The notes under the pieces were generated by a model. That model was given only the letters and a program-made list of their open reading frames with translations. It was not told the DNA's origin and searched no databases. From Candidatus Nanopelagicales bacterium (lineage in GTDB: Bacteria; Actinomycetota; Actinomycetes; S36-B12; UBA5976), in contig JAEMSA010000001.1 of assembly GCA_016463095.1 (NCBI GenBank), positions 10,394 through 67,236 of the forward strand: a stretch of 56,843 nt of DNA, written 5' to 3'. Positions 37,511 to 46,115 of this stretch are shown piece after piece; position 1 is the stretch's first letter; every line of letters starts with the position of its first letter. A program made the translations under genes and the position numbers.

Positions 37511-40249
37511 ATGACAACAAATGGTGAACAGGATTCAGATGCGCTGATGCGCTCTGAGATTCACCGTTTAGGAATCCTGCTTGGCCATTCATTGACCAGA
37601 CAGGAAGGACCACAACTCTTTGAACTTGTAGAAAAAATTAGAAATCTTTCTAAAGATAGCCCTAACGAGGTTGCTCAATTACTTGCTCGTATTGATTTAG
37701 ATTCTGCCATCAAACTTGCTCGTGCTTTTAGTGTTTATTTCCATTTAGCAAATATCACCGAACAGTTCTTTAGATCCCAGGATCGTGCTAAAGAAAGAGC
37801 TACTAATGGCACATGGTTAGCCCAAGTTGCATCAAAAATAAAAGAGGCAGGAATTAAACAAGAAACCATCGACGAAGCCTTTCAAAATCTTCATGTCAGA
37901 CCAGTTTTTACAGCACATCCAACTGAAGCTTCTAGAAGAAGCGTGTTGTTAAAACTAAAAAGAATTGCTGAGCTGTTAAATGAAAAATATTCAAATTCTT
38001 CTCTAATCACCGTCAATGATGACCAGTTCTCAGAAATTATTGATCTTCTATGGCAAACCGATGAACTTCGCCTAGAAAGACCAGAAGTGCTTGATGAAGC
38101 AAGAAATGCTATGAACTATTTAGATGATGCCGCCACTGGAGCACTACCTGAAGTTCTACAAGAATTAAATCGAATAGCTCACGAGTTAGGTGTTGGAGAA
38201 AAACTTAAACCAACTGATACTCCACTTACTTTTGGTTCTTGGATTGGTGGGGACAGAGATGGAAACCCATTTGTAACTCCTGAGGTAACAATGAGTGTGT
38301 TAACACTTCAAAGAGGTCATGCCATTAAAGATTTACAATCTATTTTGAATCATTTATCAGAAGACTTATCAATCTCTGATCGAATTTCACCTGCTGATGA
38401 TCAACTTTGGGAATCGGTTGAAAAAGATATGACGGTTTTAACAGAATTAGATTCGAGAATGAAAAGAATGAATGCTGAAGAGCCTTATAGATTAAAGCTC
38501 TCGGCAATAAGTCACAGGTTAGAAAAAACTAGAATTCGTTTTGCCGCTAAAGCTTCACATGTTGCTGGCTTAGATTATGCCAGTGAAAAAGAATTCATTG
38601 ATGATCTGAATCAACTTTTCGTAGCATTGAATAATGACCGCAGTGAATTAATTGCTCAAGGTGTATTAGGCAAAGCCCTTAGGACCGCTTCTGCCATTGG
38701 CTTACAACTAGCAAAACTTGATGTTAGGGAACATTCCGACAAGCATCATGAATCGCTAGCTCCACTTTTCGATAACTCAAAAATAATAAATAAGCCTTAC
38801 CTGGAGTTAACCAAACCTGAAAGATTTGCAGTACTAGCTCAACAATTGGATTCCACTAAACCACTTGCCGCGCCAAGTGTTTTAACGGATGAAGAAGCAA
38901 TTAAGACCTACGAAACTTTTGGTGCCATAAACCAAGCAATTCTGCAATACGGCGATGACGTTATCGATACCTACATTATTTCAATGACTAAAGGCCCTGA
39001 AGATCTTTTAGCTGCAGTTATCTTGGCCAAAGAAAATGGCTTAGTAGATCTTCCTGCCAAAGTTGCCAAAATCAACTTTGTACCACTATTGGAAACTGTT
39101 GAAGAATTAAGAAATGCTGGAGAAATACTAGAAACACTTCTTTCTACCCCTTCTTATCGTGTACTGGTTTCATTACGAGACAACGTACAAGAAGTGATGC
39201 TTGGTTATTCAGATTCAAACAAAGATGCAGGAATAACAACAAGCCAATGGGAAATCCAATTAGCACAGAGAAAACTACGTGACGTTGCCGTAATGCATGG
39301 GGTACGACTAAGAATTTTTCATGGTCGCGGTGGAACTGTGGGCCGAGGCGGTGGACCAACTTATGACGCTATTTTAGCAATGCCTTGGGGTGTAGTTGTT
39401 GGTGAAATGAAATTAACTGAGCAAGGCGAAGTCATAAGTGATAAATATTTACTTCCGCAACTTGCTCGAGAAAATCTTGAATTATTAGTGGCTGCAACTC
39501 TGGAAGCAACCTTGCTTCATGCTGCGTCTCGAGTAAATCAAAAAGATCTTGATGAGTGGGATCTAGTGATGAACAAAGTTAGTCTTTCAGCGCAAGAAAA
39601 ATATAACTCTTTAACAAAAGATCCTGATCTTGCTAATTACTTTGCGCTTTCTACCCCCGTTGAACAACTAGCTGATTTGCATCTTGGCTCTCGCCCAGCA
39701 AAGAGACAAACCAATGCGGGTATCGAATCACTTCGCGCGATTCCTTGGGTATTTGGTTGGACTCAATCAAGACAAATTATTCCTGGCTGGTTCGGAGTTG
39801 GATCTGGAATCAAGGCTGCCCGCGCTGCAGGTCATGATGATTCACTTAAAAGAATGGCAAAAGATTGGGCATTCTTTAAAAACTTCATCAGTAACGTGGA
39901 AATGACCGTGGCAAAAGCAGATATGAAAATTGCTCAACATTATATAACTGAATTAGTTCCACCAGAATTACATCACATGTTTGAAAAAGTCAAAGCTGAA
40001 TATGAAGAAACCAAGAAACAAATTTTGTGGCTGACCGGGGAAAAAGAATTACTAGAAAACCAACAATCCTTAAAGAAAACTCTCCAGATCAGAGATACTT
40101 ACTTGCTTCCTTTGCAATATCTGCAAGTTTCACTTCTCAAAAAAGTCAGAGACTTAAATCAGAATCCAGCAGAAGCTGATCCACTATTACGTAGAACACT
40201 GCTACTAACAATCAATGGCATAGCCACGGGTTTAAGAAATACTGGTTGA
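37511..40249 (+). CDS. ppc: Phosphoenolpyruvate carboxylase
   Basis: Carboxylates PEP to oxaloacetate with bicarbonate, refilling the TCA cycle. The 912 residues carry the catalytic VFTAHPTEASRRSVLLKLKR (His), GGDRDGNPFVTPEV, VMLGYSDSNKDAG and the glycine loop FHGRGGTVGRGGGPTYDAI, and end at NTG as the family does. Length is normal. Its stop is three bases from the stop of the convergent cold-shock gene. Transcription probably starts at the ATG. Confidence 0.97.
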   Translation: MTTNGEQDSDALMRSEIHRLGILLGHSLTRQEGPQLFELVEKIRNLSKDSPNEVAQLLARIDLDSAIKLARAFSVYFHLANITEQFFRSQDRAKERATNGTWLAQVASKIKEAGIKQETIDEAFQNLHVRPVFTAHPTEASRRSVLLKLKRIAELLNEKYSNSSLITVNDDQFSEIIDLLWQTDELRLERPEVLDEARNAMNYLDDAATGALPEVLQELNRIAHELGVGEKLKPTDTPLTFGSWIGGDRDGNPFVTPEVTMSVLTLQRGHAIKDLQSILNHLSEDLSISDRISPADDQLWESVEKDMTVLTELDSRMKRMNAEEPYRLKLSAISHRLEKTRIRFAAKASHVAGLDYASEKEFIDDLNQLFVALNNDRSELIAQGVLGKALRTASAIGLQLAKLDVREHSDKHHESLAPLFDNSKIINKPYLELTKPERFAVLAQQLDSTKPLAAPSVLTDEEAIKTYETFGAINQAILQYGDDVIDTYIISMTKGPEDLLAAVILAKENGLVDLPAKVAKINFVPLLETVEELRNAGEILETLLSTPSYRVLVSLRDNVQEVMLGYSDSNKDAGITTSQWEIQLAQRKLRDVAVMHGVRLRIFHGRGGTVGRGGGPTYDAILAMPWGVVVGEMKLTEQGEVISDKYLLPQLARENLELLVAATLEATLLHAASRVNQKDLDEWDLVMNKVSLSAQEKYNSLTKDPDLANYFALSTPVEQLADLHLGSRPAKRQTNAGIESLRAIPWVFGWTQSRQIIPGWFGVGSGIKAARAAGHDDSLKRMAKDWAFFKNFISNVEMTVAKADMKIAQHYITELVPPELHHMFEKVKAEYEETKKQILWLTGEKELLENQQSLKKTLQIRDTYLLPLQYLQVSLLKKVRDLNQNPAEADPLLRRTLLLTINGIATGLRNTG

Positions 40250-40252
40250 TTC

Positions 40253-40459
40253 TTAATCAGCTACGACACTGGTAGCAACTGGCCCACGGGCATCTGATTT
40301 ATTGTCTATCTCGAAGCTAACTTTTTGACCTTCAATTAAGGTTCGTAAACCAGTTGAGACAATGGCATCTTCTCGCACAAATATTTCTGAATTATCTGCA
40401 GCTTTAATAAAACCATAGCCTTTTTCGGTATTGAACCACAAAACTATTCCGGTTGGCAT
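40253..40459 (-). CDS. Short cold-shock protein
   Basis: A 68-residue single cold-shock domain: [21 protein letters not shown] with RNP1 KGYGFI and then IFVREDAIV in place of the usual VFVH RNP2. The replacement of the RNP2 histidine region by VRED is less common and may change RNA binding. It lies 22 bases downstream of the DUF3263 gene. Confidence 0.88.
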   Translation of the reverse strand: MPTGIVLWFNTEKGYGFIKAADNSEIFVREDAIVSTGLRTLIEGQKVSFEIDNKSDARGPVATSVVAD

Positions 40460-40481
40460 TAGTTAAGCCATACCACTTTCT

Positions 40482-40769
40482 TTAAAGTTGAATACCAAGT
40501 TTGCGAGCAGAACGATTACGGGCGCGAGCTGTGCGCATTCTTTGCAATCTCTTAATTAACATTGGATCGAAGCTCAATGCTGCTGGGTGATCTACCAACG
40601 CATTTAAAACTTGGTAATACCTAGTTGCGCTCATTCCAAAAAGTTCTCTTATTGCTTGTTCTTTTGCTCCAGAATATTTCCACCACTGACGTTCAAATTC
40701 TAAAATTTCTTTATCGCGATCACTTAATGAAAAGTCATCTTTGCCGGGGGAATTTGAGACGGCATCCAT
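40482..40769 (-). CDS. DUF3263 family helix-turn-helix protein
   Basis: A 95-residue protein with SDRDKEILEFERQWWKYSGAK followed by AIRELFGMSATRYYQVLNAL, a helix-turn-helix-like segment, and a basic C-terminus RTARARNRSARKLG. This is the actinobacterial DUF3263 family. A DNA-binding role is probable from the fold but not shown. AGGAGA is positioned about ten bases before the ATG. Confidence 0.87.
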   Translation of the reverse strand: MDAVSNSPGKDDFSLSDRDKEILEFERQWWKYSGAKEQAIRELFGMSATRYYQVLNALVDHPAALSFDPMLIKRLQRMRTARARNRSARKLGIQL

Positions 40770-40912
40770 TATTTAAATTTTCTCCTAAAACTTTGTTGCT
40801 CTATTTTTGAGCGCTCCCCTATCGTATGTAATAGTTAACTAAAAAGTATGTGATTACGCGTTTGGTCGTGTCGTTTCAATCACATCAACAACATTTAAAA
40901 TTTGATAGCGTT

Positions 40913-40930
40913 ACTCGTGTGACTCGTGTG
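40913..40930. repeat. Tandem 9-bp direct repeat upstream of the EamA gene
   Basis: ACTCGTGTG occurs twice in a row. A -10-like CACAAT follows at 40944-40949, nine bases before the EamA ATG. Repeats upstream of a promoter can be a protein-binding site, but two copies may also be chance. Confidence 0.4.
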
Positions 40931-40958
40931 GGATGAGACGTGACACAATAGGTTTTCT

Positions 40959-41885
40959 ATGACAACAACTCCACCATTAAAAACGTGGCTTCCTTCTTGG
41001 ATTTTCTTAACAATTGTGTGGGGAATGTCATTCTTTTTTATCAAGATATCTGGTGATGACCTATCTCCACTTCAAATTGCTTTTGGAAGAGTAGCTCTTG
41101 GGTCAATAACCGTTTTGATCATTTTACTAATAATAAAACAAAAATTGCCTAATACGAAAAAAGCTTGGGTTAGAGCCAACGTTGCTGGATTCTTACAACA
41201 CACTGTTCCATTTGCTTTAATTGCATACGGGGAAACTCACGTAACTTCTGTCTTAGCCGGAATCGGTAATGCAGCCACTCCACTATGGACTGCCATATTT
41301 TCAATGTCGTTTATTCCGAAAGACAAAATATCTAGAAATGAATACTTAGGAGTCTTGACTGGATTTGCTGGCGTGTTAATTCTTATTGGTATTTGGGAAG
41401 GAAATAACGGGGAAAGCGATTTAATAGGGATTTTGGCAGTAATCTTGGCAACGGCTTGTTACGGTGGTGCTGTTATTTATACACGTTCTCAAGTGACTGA
41501 ACTTGGGTTTAGCCCGTCTTCTTTTATTGGAGCCCAATTAAGTGCATCTGCGATTCAATTACTAATTTTATGTTTATTCTTCACGTCTACTCCTACTCAA
41601 GTAGGGACTTCAACAATTTGGGCCATTATTTTCTTAGGAATATTTTCAACTGGACTAGCTTTCCCACTTGTTTATAAAATAATTAGAGATGTAAGCAGTT
41701 TGGCTGCCGCCACAATTACTTATGCAACTCCAATTATTTCAACTCTTGCCGGAGTCGTAATCTTAAAAGAAAGATTGCATTGGTATCAACCAATTGGAGC
41801 AATATTAATTTTATGCGGGGTGGCTTTGGTTCAAGGAATAAGTTTTAAATCTTTATGGAGCCGACGAGGGGACTTGAACCCCTAA
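40959..41885 (+). CDS. EamA/DMT family transporter
   Basis: A 308-residue membrane protein with ten hydrophobic segments in two five-helix halves; the first begins IFLTIVWGMSFFFIKISGDDLSPLQIAFGRV in pieces and the second has YGGAVIYTR and YATPIISTLAGVVILKERL, typical EamA repeats. It probably exports amino acids or metabolites; substrate unknown. The last 10 codons and the stop codon lie on the antisense of tRNA-Thr, so the final residues RRGDLNP are set by the tRNA sequence. Confidence 0.88.
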   Translation: MTTTPPLKTWLPSWIFLTIVWGMSFFFIKISGDDLSPLQIAFGRVALGSITVLIILLIIKQKLPNTKKAWVRANVAGFLQHTVPFALIAYGETHVTSVLAGIGNAATPLWTAIFSMSFIPKDKISRNEYLGVLTGFAGVLILIGIWEGNNGESDLIGILAVILATACYGGAVIYTRSQVTELGFSPSSFIGAQLSASAIQLLILCLFFTSTPTQVGTSTIWAIIFLGIFSTGLAFPLVYKIIRDVSSLAAATITYATPIISTLAGVVILKERLHWYQPIGAILILCGVALVQGISFKSLWSRRGDLNP

Positions 41886-41931
41886 CCGCCCGATTACAAG
41901 TCGGGTGCGCTACCAGTTGCGCCACGTCGGC
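41856..41931 (-). tRNA. tRNA-Thr(UGU)
   Basis: On the minus strand all four arms are present. The seven-pair acceptor stem is GCCGACG with CGTCGGC. The D arm is GCGC/GCGC, the anticodon stem CCCGA/TCGGG around loop CTTGTAA (anticodon TGT), and the T arm AGGGG-TTCAAGT-CCCCT. The discriminator base is T and CCA is encoded. It follows rlmB by 23 bases on the same strand and may share its transcript. Confidence 0.95.
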
Positions 41932-41954
41932 AGGTATTGAATTAAATCTTTTGA

Positions 41955-42917
41955 CTAAATGAGTTTACGCGACCTCGTAATTGAATACAGTGCCACACCT
42001 GTTGCTACTGCGGCATTGAGTGATTCAATTTTATTGCTCATCGGAATTTGAACTCTCAAGTCACATGTTTCGGACACTAAACGAGAAACCCCGCGACCTT
42101 CAGCACCAATTACCAAAATTAATGGACGGTTAGCTAATTCTGGATCTACTTGATCAAGATTCATATCACCGTCGCCATCTAACGCAATAGCAAAGAATCC
42201 TTTTTCTTGTAAATCAGTAATTGTGCGAGTCACATTAACTACTTGGCAAACTGGAACATGTGAAAGTGCACCGGCTGCTGTTTTCCAAACAGCTCCAGTT
42301 ACTCCAGCACTTCTTCTTTCTGCAACGACTACTGCGTTGGCATAAAATCCGGCAGCAGATCTAATTACTGCACCTAGATTTCGAGGATCAGTTACCCCAT
42401 CAAGTATTACCAGCAAGGGAGTGGTTTTTGCGTGGGCCAAAATCTCTTTAAGATCTTGATATTTATAAGGAGAAACTGCTAACGCAACACCTTGATGATT
42501 AGTGTTGTTAGTTAGGCGATCTAATTCTCTTCTTTCCACTTCCATAACCGGTAAATTTTTATCACTGGCTAAAGTCAAAATTTGTCTTAATCTGTCGTCG
42601 ACATCAACACCATTGGCAATTCTTAAGACTGCGGCATCAACGTTTTCTTTTAAAGCTTCCAAGACTGGGTTTCTACCCAGAATGAAATCAGACGCTGAGC
42701 GTTTCTCGTTATTGCTAAATGATTTTCTTGGTTCTTTGGTGAATTGTGCCGAGCGAGTATTTTTAGGATTTCTTTCTTTTTTATCCCGGTATTTAACATG
42801 AGCAGGACGATCTTTTGCTTTAGGAGTTGGCCCTTTGCCTTTTAAAGCTTTTCGGTTTTTCCCACCTGAACCAACACTTTTCTTGCCAGCTGGTTTACGA
42901 ACATTTTTGAAAGCCAT
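41955..42917 (-). CDS. rlmB: 23S rRNA (guanosine-2'-O)-methyltransferase, RlmB/TrmH family
   Basis: SPOUT-fold methyltransferase of 320 residues. After a very basic, disordered N-terminus of about 75 residues comes the substrate-binding domain (ILGRNPVLEALKE), then the knotted catalytic domain: LDGVTDPRNLGAVIRSAAGF, VIGAEGRGVSRLVSETCD and IPMSNKIESLNAAVATGVAL (motifs 1-3). RlmB methylates G2251 of 23S rRNA. It begins five bases after cysS, the usual actinobacterial pair. Confidence 0.93.
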   Translation of the reverse strand: MAFKNVRKPAGKKSVGSGGKNRKALKGKGPTPKAKDRPAHVKYRDKKERNPKNTRSAQFTKEPRKSFSNNEKRSASDFILGRNPVLEALKENVDAAVLRIANGVDVDDRLRQILTLASDKNLPVMEVERRELDRLTNNTNHQGVALAVSPYKYQDLKEILAHAKTTPLLVILDGVTDPRNLGAVIRSAAGFYANAVVVAERRSAGVTGAVWKTAAGALSHVPVCQVVNVTRTITDLQEKGFFAIALDGDGDMNLDQVDPELANRPLILVIGAEGRGVSRLVSETCDLRVQIPMSNKIESLNAAVATGVALYSITRSRKLI

Positions 42918-42921
42918 CTAC

Positions 42922-44307
42922 TTACTTCGTTTCTTTACTAATTGACCAGCGTGAATTTTGAGCTGTGTCTTCTATCAATATTCCTGCACTTTTAAGTGCA
43001 TCTCGAACACTATCTGCCACTGCAAAATTCTTGGCAGCCCGTGCTTCATTTCGCTGCTTCAACATCGATTGAATGAGTGAATCCAGTGCTTTTGTTGTGT
43101 CTTGACTTGATTCTTGTTTCCATTGTCTATTCAAAGGATCGAGTCCTAAAACATCCAACATGGTTCTTACTTGAATTAAAATTTCTTTCAATTCTGATGC
43201 ATCGTTTGCCAAAGCAGTATTGCCGTTAGTAACAAATTCGTGAATTATGGCAAAAGCAGTGGGAGTGGCAATGTCTTCATCCATTGCTTCTTGGAAAGCT
43301 TTAGGTAGCTTCGAAGCCAAAGTTATTTCACCAACTTTTTCACTTGCTCTGATTACAAACTGTTCAATCCTAGAAAAAGCTGTAGCGGCATCACTTAAAG
43401 CTTGATCAGAAAATTCTAGATTGCTTCGGTAATGAGCGGATAATAAATAGAATCGGACATCGATTGCTTTGAACCTGGAAAGTACTTCACTTACTTTCAT
43501 GGTGTTACCTAATGATTTACTCATCTTTTCACCACTTTGAGTTACCCAGTAATTGTGTAACCAAAAGTTGGCAAATTGTTGTCCCGCAGCTTTTGATTGC
43601 GCTAATTCGTTTTCGTGATGCGGGAAAGCTAAATCTAATCCGCCGCCATGAATATCAAATTGGTTTCCTAAATAAGCCTGAGCCATTGCTGAGCATTCGA
43701 TATGCCAACCGGGTCTGCCTGGGCCCCAGGGAGTATTCCAATGAGGTTCATCTTTTTTGCTTGCTTTCCATAACGCAAAATCGTGTGGATCTTTCTTGCC
43801 TTTGTCTGGATCTTGCGCAGATAACATTTCATCAATTTTTTGTCCTGACAATAAACCATAATCTTTAAAGGATCTGACAGAAAACCACACTGAGCCTTCG
43901 GCTACATATGCGTAGTTTTTTTCAATTAGGGTTTGAATAATTTCAATCATTTGGGTGATGTGACCAGTTGCCCTGGGTTCAATTGTGGGAGCAAGATTGC
44001 CTAATTCTTCATGAGCCCAAGTGAATTCTTTTTCGTAACGAGAAGCTAATTCCCACCAAGGGATATCTTCATGTCCTGCGTTATGAATAATTTTGTCATC
44101 GATGTCGGTTACGTTTCGAACTAAAACGACTTTATAGTTATTGAATTCAAAATATCTTCTTAAAACATCAAAAACCATGCTTGATCTAATGTGACCAATA
44201 TGTGGTGATCCTTGAACTGTGGCACCGCATAGATACATTCCGACTTCACTCTTTTTGATGGGAGTGAAATTTCTGATCGACCTGGAAGATGTGTCATAGA
44301 GGCGCAT
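42922..44307 (-). CDS. cysS: Cysteinyl-tRNA synthetase
   Basis: Charges tRNA-Cys. The 461 residues have the zinc/HIGH region MYLCGATVQGSPHIGHIRSS near residue 24, the zinc ligands C27, about C208 (HIECSA) and HHENE, and KMSKSLGN near 265. Order ispD-ispF-cysS-rlmB matches other actinobacteria and separates it from the related MshC ligase, which lies elsewhere in mycothiol producers. Confidence 0.96.
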   Translation of the reverse strand: MRLYDTSSRSIRNFTPIKKSEVGMYLCGATVQGSPHIGHIRSSMVFDVLRRYFEFNNYKVVLVRNVTDIDDKIIHNAGHEDIPWWELASRYEKEFTWAHEELGNLAPTIEPRATGHITQMIEIIQTLIEKNYAYVAEGSVWFSVRSFKDYGLLSGQKIDEMLSAQDPDKGKKDPHDFALWKASKKDEPHWNTPWGPGRPGWHIECSAMAQAYLGNQFDIHGGGLDLAFPHHENELAQSKAAGQQFANFWLHNYWVTQSGEKMSKSLGNTMKVSEVLSRFKAIDVRFYLLSAHYRSNLEFSDQALSDAATAFSRIEQFVIRASEKVGEITLASKLPKAFQEAMDEDIATPTAFAIIHEFVTNGNTALANDASELKEILIQVRTMLDVLGLDPLNRQWKQESSQDTTKALDSLIQSMLKQRNEARAAKNFAVADSVRDALKSAGILIEDTAQNSRWSISKETK

Positions 44308-44317
44308 AAGTGTTTTT

Positions 44318-44323
44318 ATTCTA
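44318..44323 (-). promoter_or_regulatory. -10 box of cysS-rlmB
   Basis: On the minus strand TAGAAT lies ten bases before the cysS ATG, and TTCTTA stands 17 bases upstream of it. The messenger would have a leader of only a few bases and no ribosome site. This 51-base gap is the only gap in the ispD-rlmB run large enough to hold a promoter. Confidence 0.5.
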
Positions 44324-44358
44324 TTCGATTGGTTTTTTGTTAAGAATTGTGCAAATTA

Positions 44359-44826
44359 TTAGCGATTAATTAGAGCGTGGGCTATAGCTGCTAAGCCTTC
44401 GCCTCTACCGGTTAGCCCTAATCCATCAGTTGTGGTTGCACCTAGTGAAACGGGAGATCCCACAGCCTCACTTAAAGTTTTTTCTGCTTCTGCTCTCCTG
44501 GTATCAATTTTTGGTTTATTGCCAATTAATTGCACTGCGATGTTATCTATATTCCAACCAGCATCTTTAACAATTTTGGCTGCAGCATTTAATAACTTTG
44601 TGCCACTAGCACCTTTCCATTCAGGTTTATCGGTGCCAAAGTTAGAACCTAAATCCCCTAAACCAGCTGCTGATAAAAGTGCGTCAGCACAAGCGTGAGC
44701 TACAACATCGCCATCTGAATGTCCTGCTAAACCTGTTTCATTGGGCCAAGTTATTCCCGCTAAATTCAATTCTCGTCCGTTTTCAAATGGGTGAACATCA
44801 ACACCAACGCCAACTCTGTTAGTCAT
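44359..44826 (-). CDS. ispF: 2-C-methyl-D-erythritol 2,4-cyclodiphosphate synthase
   Basis: MEP-pathway enzyme that cyclises CDP-methylerythritol phosphate. The 155 residues have [19 protein letters not shown] (metal-binding Asp and His), [17 protein letters not shown] and [20 protein letters not shown] near the end. It begins three bases after ispD; the two enzymes act near each other in the same pathway. Confidence 0.96.
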   Translation of the reverse strand: MTNRVGVGVDVHPFENGRELNLAGITWPNETGLAGHSDGDVVAHACADALLSAAGLGDLGSNFGTDKPEWKGASGTKLLNAAAKIVKDAGWNIDNIAVQLIGNKPKIDTRRAEAEKTLSEAVGSPVSLGATTTDGLGLTGRGEGLAAIAHALINR

Positions 44827-44829
44827 TTA

Positions 44830-45534
44830 TCATTTCCTGTTCATAAAGTTAGTTGCCATCTCTAAATCAAATGGTGTTGTTATCTTGAATGATTCCACAG
44901 CACCCGCAACTGTTGAAACATTGATTCCTGCAAGTTCTGCTAAACCTGCATCATCTGTGGTGGGCTGGAGATTTGCGGTGGCATAAATTTCAGAAAGTAC
45001 CTCGCGAGCAAAACCCTGTGGGGTCTGTACCGCTCTTAATTGAGTTCGATCAAGAGTGTTTAACACTTCTGATTTTTCATTAACTGTTTTTATGGTGTCT
45101 GCTACCGGGATTACTGGAATCACCACTTTAGAACCACTGTCTAATTTTGCGATCACATCATCAAAAACTGATTGAGGCACAAAGGGTCTGGCTGCATCAT
45201 GCACTAGAACAAATGAATCAAGTTGATCTAGGGCCAGTAAGGAATTCTTTACCGATTCAGTTCTTGTTACACCACCAGAGACCACATCAAATGGGATTTT
45301 TTTGTTGGCATCACGCAACGCTCTATCGATGTGATCAAGTGCTGGTGTTTTAAATTCTGCGGGAACCGCAATTATTAAATGTCCTACCCGTTCAATTTCT
45401 AATACTCTTTTTATGGTTAAAGACAGTAATGACCAATTATTGATTTCAACAAATGCTTTCGGTTGGTTTAAACCAAGACGCTCACCCAGGCCTGCAGCTG
45501 GAATTACGACACAGACGTTAGCGGTGGCGCTCAC
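44830..45534 (-). CDS. ispD: 2-C-methyl-D-erythritol 4-phosphate cytidylyltransferase
   Basis: Transfers CMP to methylerythritol phosphate in isoprenoid synthesis. The 234 residues start with VCVVIPAAGLGERLGLNQPKA (nucleotide-binding loop) and contain LVHDAARPFV and RTQLRAVQTPQGF, both diagnostic. The start codon is GTG. It sits ten bases after carD; the carD-ispD-ispF order is standard for actinobacteria. Confidence 0.96.
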   Translation of the reverse strand: MSATANVCVVIPAAGLGERLGLNQPKAFVEINNWSLLSLTIKRVLEIERVGHLIIAVPAEFKTPALDHIDRALRDANKKIPFDVVSGGVTRTESVKNSLLALDQLDSFVLVHDAARPFVPQSVFDDVIAKLDSGSKVVIPVIPVADTIKTVNEKSEVLNTLDRTQLRAVQTPQGFAREVLSEIYATANLQPTTDDAGLAELAGINVSTVAGAVESFKITTPFDLEMATNFMNRK

Positions 45535-45544
45535 AAATAAATCT

Positions 45545-46027
45545 TTAGGAAGCTAGAACCTCGTCGAGCAATGCTTCAGCATTAACTTCATTAGTTCTTT
45601 CAGCTAAAGCTAATTCGCTCACGAGAATTTGGCGGGCTTTGGAAAGCATTCTTTTTTCACCAGCAGAAAGTCCGCGATCTTGATCTCTTCTCCACAGATC
45701 TCTTACTACTTCGGCAACTTTCATAACATCACCTGAAGCTAATTTTTCTAAGTTTGCTTTGTAACGACGAGACCAGTTAGTTGGTTCTTCGGTATATGGC
45801 TGACGGAGAACATCAAACACTTTTTCTAAACCTTCAGCGTTAACAACATCTCTTACTCCAACTAGATCAACATTGTCTGCTGGAACTCTTACAGTTAAAT
45901 CACCTTGTTTTACTCTTAAGACTAAATATTTTCTTTCGACACCTTTGATATTTCTTGATTCGATTGCTTCAATTACGGCTGCTCCGTGATGAGGATAAAC
46001 AACTGTTTCGCCAACTTTAAAGGCCAT
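45545..46027 (-). CDS. carD: CarD-family RNA polymerase-binding transcription factor
   Basis: CarD binds the RNA polymerase beta subunit and stabilises open complexes at rRNA and other promoters. The 160-residue protein begins [20 protein letters not shown] (RNAP-interacting Tudor-like domain, to about 70) and continues with a helical DNA-contacting half including the conserved Trp in [17 protein letters not shown]. Essential in mycobacteria. AAAGGT precedes the ATG at about 12 bases. It is divergent from the lipoprotein gene. Confidence 0.96.
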   Translation of the reverse strand: MAFKVGETVVYPHHGAAVIEAIESRNIKGVERKYLVLRVKQGDLTVRVPADNVDLVGVRDVVNAEGLEKVFDVLRQPYTEEPTNWSRRYKANLEKLASGDVMKVAEVVRDLWRRDQDRGLSAGEKRMLSKARQILVSELALAERTNEVNAEALLDEVLAS

Positions 46028-46063
46028 CTAAGAAGTACCTTTCGTTAAGACCCCTATTCTACC

Positions 46064-46079
46064 AGCCCAATACTGGGCT
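46064..46079 (-). other. Small hairpin upstream of carD
   Basis: AGCCCA-ATAC-TGGGCT is a six-pair stem with four-base loop in the 88-base divergent region between carD and the lipoprotein gene. It lies about 37-52 bases before the carD start. Its role is unknown. Confidence 0.35.
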
Positions 46080-46101
46080 CACCTCATCACCTATGGTTAG
46101 G

Positions 46102-46107
46102 TAGAAT
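46102..46107 (+). promoter_or_regulatory. -10 box of the LytR_C lipoprotein gene, leaderless geometry
   Basis: TAGAAT stands eight bases before the ATG at 46116 with no ribosome site between them. Confidence 0.5.
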
Positions 46108-46115
46108 TAAGAATT

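Noticed and set aside
42922-44307. MshC (mycothiol ligase) instead of CysS
   Set aside because: The 461-residue length, C-terminal tRNA-binding region and ispF-cysS-rlmB order fit CysS.
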